The position numbers and the translations under genes are program-made. Shown here one piece after another: positions 53,965 through 56,276 of a stretch of DNA of 56,276 bases. This stretch comes from an uncultured Chlorobiota bacterium (lineage in GTDB: Bacteria > Bacteroidota > Bacteroidia > Bacteroidales > JAADGE01): assembly GCA_947311255.1 (NCBI GenBank), contig CAMZKL010000063.1:1-56276 (forward strand), written 5' to 3'. Position 1 is the stretch's first letter. Every line of letters begins with the position of its first letter. The notes under the pieces are model-generated. The model had not been told where the DNA came from. It worked only from the letters and a program-made list of their open reading frames with translations, and did no database searches.

Positions 53965-55023
53965 ATGAAAAAACATAATTTTTACGCAGGCCCCTCTATT
54001 TTGCCGCAAGAAGCAATTGATGGAACAATAAAAGCATTGCAAGATTTTGCTGGAACAGGCTTAAGTCTTGCCTCGGTTTCTCATAGGTCTAAAGAATTTG
54101 ATGCTGTTATGAACGATGCTGTTGCTTTGTTCAAAGAATTACTTGAAATTCCGGAAGGTTACTCAGTCCTTTTTCTTGGTGGAGGTGCAAGTTTGCAGTT
54201 TGCAATGGTTCCTTTTAACTTAATGAAAAAGAAAGCAATGTATATAAATACTGGAACTTGGTCAACTAAAGCAATTAAAGAAGCAAAAATGTTTGGCGAT
54301 GTTATTGAAATAAAAGGAGATGATTTTTTCTCAATACCTAAAGGATATAATGTTCCTGAAGATGTTGATTATTTGCATATTACAACAAATAACACAATAT
54401 ATGGTACTGAATATTTTGAAGATTTAGATGTAAATGTACCTTTGGTTGCAGATATGTCATCAGATATTTTTAGCAGAAAAGTAGATGTCTCAAAATATGC
54501 AATTATATATGGCGGTGCTCAAAAAAATCTTGCACCATCAGGCGTTACTTTTGTTATTGTGAAAAATGATGTTTTAGGAAAAGTTGACCATCAAATACCT
54601 ACAATGTTAAATTATCAAACACATATTGCAAAAAATTCAATGTTTAATACTCCTCCCGTAATACCCGTTTTTACAGCACTTCAAACATTGAAATGGATAA
54701 AGGCAAACGGTGGAGTTGATGGTATGAATAAAAGAAATACTGAAAAAGCAGAAACATTATACGCAGAAATTGAAAGAAATAAATTATTTAAAGCAACAGT
54801 AACAAAAGAAGATCAGTCAATTATGAATATTTGCTTTGTAATGAATGACAAATTTAAAGATCTGGACAAAGATTTTCTTGAATTTGCAACTCAAAAAGGA
54901 ATGATTGGTATAAAAGGACATCGTTCTGTTGGAGGTTTCAGGGCATCTGTTTATAATGCATTAGATATTGAAAGTATTAATGCTTTGGTTGATGTGATGA
55001 AGGAATTTGAAGAAGCACAATAG
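53965..55023 (+). CDS. serC: Phosphoserine aminotransferase
   Basis: A 352-residue PLP enzyme converting 3-phosphohydroxypyruvate and glutamate to phosphoserine. [25 protein letters not shown] and [17 protein letters not shown] are the N-terminal signatures; the PLP Lys is in [27 protein letters not shown] near the end binds the phosphate. It lies 168 bp upstream of serA in the same orientation. The palindrome TTGCAAATTTGCAA (53912-53925) precedes it and may be part of its control region. Confidence 0.96.
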   Translation: MKKHNFYAGPSILPQEAIDGTIKALQDFAGTGLSLASVSHRSKEFDAVMNDAVALFKELLEIPEGYSVLFLGGGASLQFAMVPFNLMKKKAMYINTGTWSTKAIKEAKMFGDVIEIKGDDFFSIPKGYNVPEDVDYLHITTNNTIYGTEYFEDLDVNVPLVADMSSDIFSRKVDVSKYAIIYGGAQKNLAPSGVTFVIVKNDVLGKVDHQIPTMLNYQTHIAKNSMFNTPPVIPVFTALQTLKWIKANGGVDGMNKRNTEKAETLYAEIERNKLFKATVTKEDQSIMNICFVMNDKFKDLDKDFLEFATQKGMIGIKGHRSVGGFRASVYNALDIESINALVDVMKEFEEAQ

Positions 55024-55191
55024 TGTTGTGAAATTAGAACAATAATTATCTAGTAAAATAGGAAAAAATAGTTATAAAATTAGGAAAAGTAGTTGCTTAG
55101 TGAATTTTGGAACACTATCTTATTTAAATTTTATTTTTCCTAATTAAACTAAAAACCCTAAAATACTAATTAACTAAATAACTATTTAAAA

Positions 55192-56112
55192 ATGAAAATA
55201 TCAGTAGCAACAGAAAAACCATTTGCACCGAAAGCAGTAGAACTTATTAAAGAAGCAGTTAAAGATGCAGGATTTGAATTTGGACTTTTAGAAAATTATG
55301 AAAATAAAAGTGATTTAATTGAGATTGCCCAAAATTCAGATGCTATAATTATTAGGAGCGATAAAGTTACAATAGAAGTAATTGAAGCAACCGATAGATT
55401 AAAAGTGATTGTTAGAGCAGGTGCAGGATACAATAATATAGATTTAGAAGCTGCATCTGAAAAGGGAATAGTTGTTATGAATACTCCCGGTCAAAACTCA
55501 AATGCAGTTGCAGAACTCACTGCCGGAATGATGATATATATGGCAAGAGGAAGATACAACGGAAAATCTGGAACAGAGTTATTAGGAAAAACGCTTGGGA
55601 TTCACGCATATGGAAATGTTGGCAAAAAAGTTGCCACAATTGCAATTGGTTTTGGAATGAAAGTGTCTGCTTTTGATGCCTTTGTTAAAAAAGAAGATAT
55701 CGAAAAGGATGGGATTAAAGCATATAGTTCTGCAGATGAATTATATTCAAACAATCAATATATTTCTTTACATATTCCTGCAAATGAAGATACTAAAGAA
55801 TCAATTGATTATGAGTTGCTTTCCAAAATGCCTAAAGATTCAGTACTTGTAAATACCGCAAGAAAAGAGGTTGTGAATGAAGATGATATGCTAAAATTAA
55901 TGGAAGAAAGAGATGATTTTATTTATATTTCAGATATTGCACCCGTAAAAAGAGCTGAATTTGAAAAAAGATTTCCAAATCAGGTTTTCTTTACTCCCAA
56001 AAAATCAGGAGCACAAACTGTTGAAGCAAATTTAAATGCAGCATCAGCATCAGCATTTCAAATAATTAATTTTTTTGAAAAAGGAGATACTACTTTTCAA
56101 GTTAATAAATAG
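55192..56112 (+). CDS. serA: D-3-phosphoglycerate dehydrogenase, short form
   Basis: A 306-residue NAD-dependent 2-hydroxyacid dehydrogenase that oxidises 3-phosphoglycerate in the first step of serine synthesis. RAGAGYNNIDLEAA and the substrate Arg in VNTARKEVVNE are standard; the Rossmann loop reads GIHAYGNVGKKVA. No ACT domain follows, so allosteric serine inhibition through ACT is absent. The position normally holding the catalytic His reads FFTPKKSGAQT with Lys; as I recall this is usual in Bacteroidota SerA. The 168-bp gap from serC contains an 11-bp inverted repeat (AATTAGGAAAA at 55078-55088, complement at 55135-55145). Confidence 0.92.
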   Translation: MKISVATEKPFAPKAVELIKEAVKDAGFEFGLLENYENKSDLIEIAQNSDAIIIRSDKVTIEVIEATDRLKVIVRAGAGYNNIDLEAASEKGIVVMNTPGQNSNAVAELTAGMMIYMARGRYNGKSGTELLGKTLGIHAYGNVGKKVATIAIGFGMKVSAFDAFVKKEDIEKDGIKAYSSADELYSNNQYISLHIPANEDTKESIDYELLSKMPKDSVLVNTARKEVVNEDDMLKLMEERDDFIYISDIAPVKRAEFEKRFPNQVFFTPKKSGAQTVEANLNAASASAFQIINFFEKGDTTFQVNK

Positions 56113-56153
56113 TGATTTATTTTATTGTAACTTTATCAAAGTTCTAAACTTTT

Positions 56154-56276
56154 AGTTCTCTCCTAAAAGTATAAAAAAAACATGAAATGACCTATTTAGT
56201 GTCGGTGTGAATTTGTTAATTAGTTGATTATAAGACAATAATATTACTGGCATTTTGCAAAAATATTCACACTGAC
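56154..56276 (+). mobile_element. MITE-like element (copy 2, cut by the window end)
   Basis: This is the reverse-orientation partner of the element at 4222-4363. The flank from AGTTCTCTCCTAAAAG, the left inner repeat AGTGTCGGTGTGAAT (56198-56212) and the interior match closely; the core differs at three positions. The right repeat ATTCACACTGAC (56265-56276) carries one change and stops 3 nt before its expected end because the window ends. Reads or contigs often break at such repeats. Confidence 0.75.

Overview
The window is AT-rich chromosomal DNA of a Bacteroidota (Bacteroidetes) bacterium. Several things point there independently: the best promoters carry the Bacteroidota -7 box TAnnTTTG, some with a TTTG/TTG -33 box; many exported proteins have short Lys-rich signal peptides ending in xSQ/xAQ; there is a PorT-like barrel protein and a secreted protein with a type IX secretion style C-terminal domain; IspG is the long form; FeoA and FeoB are fused; and SiaB/SpoIIE partner-switching proteins are present. 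The order within the phylum cannot be fixed from sequence alone. Most of the window is housekeeping. There are no phage, conjugative, CRISPR or intact transposase genes.

Layout. 1-4.2 kb: end of a thioredoxin-like gene, an exported thioredoxin, cinA, a triple-hairpin REP-like cluster, a secreted protein and nhaA. 4.2-4.4 kb: a short inverted-repeat element (MITE-like) that supplies the 3' end of a C-terminal processing protease gene; a second copy ends the window at 56.2 kb in opposite orientation. 6-13 kb: two membrane-bound SpoIIE/PP2C phosphatases, an SH3 protein, a barrel-like protein and radA. 13-21 kb: panD, porT-like, an EF-G gene outside a ribosomal operon, a YbiT-type ABC-F protein with a degenerate second ATPase site, and a DEAD-box helicase with a terminator-like leader hairpin. 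20.7-24.8 kb: a broken alpha/beta hydrolase, a PaaI-type thioesterase, an ECF sigma/anti-sigma pair with OB-fold and YceI genes, and a cysteine dioxygenase-like cupin. 24.9-33.4 kb: initiator tRNA, then a minus-strand run read as dxs, a frameshifted barrel gene, dCMP deaminase and a second S41 protease, plus a T9SS-type protein and ispG. 33.5-44.2 kb: acnB, a dynamin-like GTPase, a ferredoxin, ispD, a DPP-IV-like peptidase, SiaB kinase, murB, a DUF721 protein and an Asp-rich-tailed protein. 44.5-56 kb: feoAB plus a Cys-rich partner, a membrane protein/winged-helix regulator operon, a flavodoxin-like reductase, a 35-codon mini-gene, bcp-recA, a TPR protein, serC and serA.

Three MEP isoprenoid genes (dxs, ispG, ispD) lie within 11.3 kb in separate transcription units. 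serC and serA give two steps of serine synthesis. SiaB and the two SpoIIE phosphatases may form a partner-switching pathway although they are not adjacent.

The least ordinary signals are non-coding or very small: (i) a leader of about 150 nt shared by ispG and an unrelated membrane-protein operon, ending exactly at both start codons; (ii) a three-half-site operator inside a canonical promoter for that second operon; (iii) the MITE-like element whose edge is used in frame as protease coding sequence; (iv) an acidic 35-codon ORF followed by its own terminator; (v) the helicase leader hairpin. No wholly new multi-gene system was recognised.
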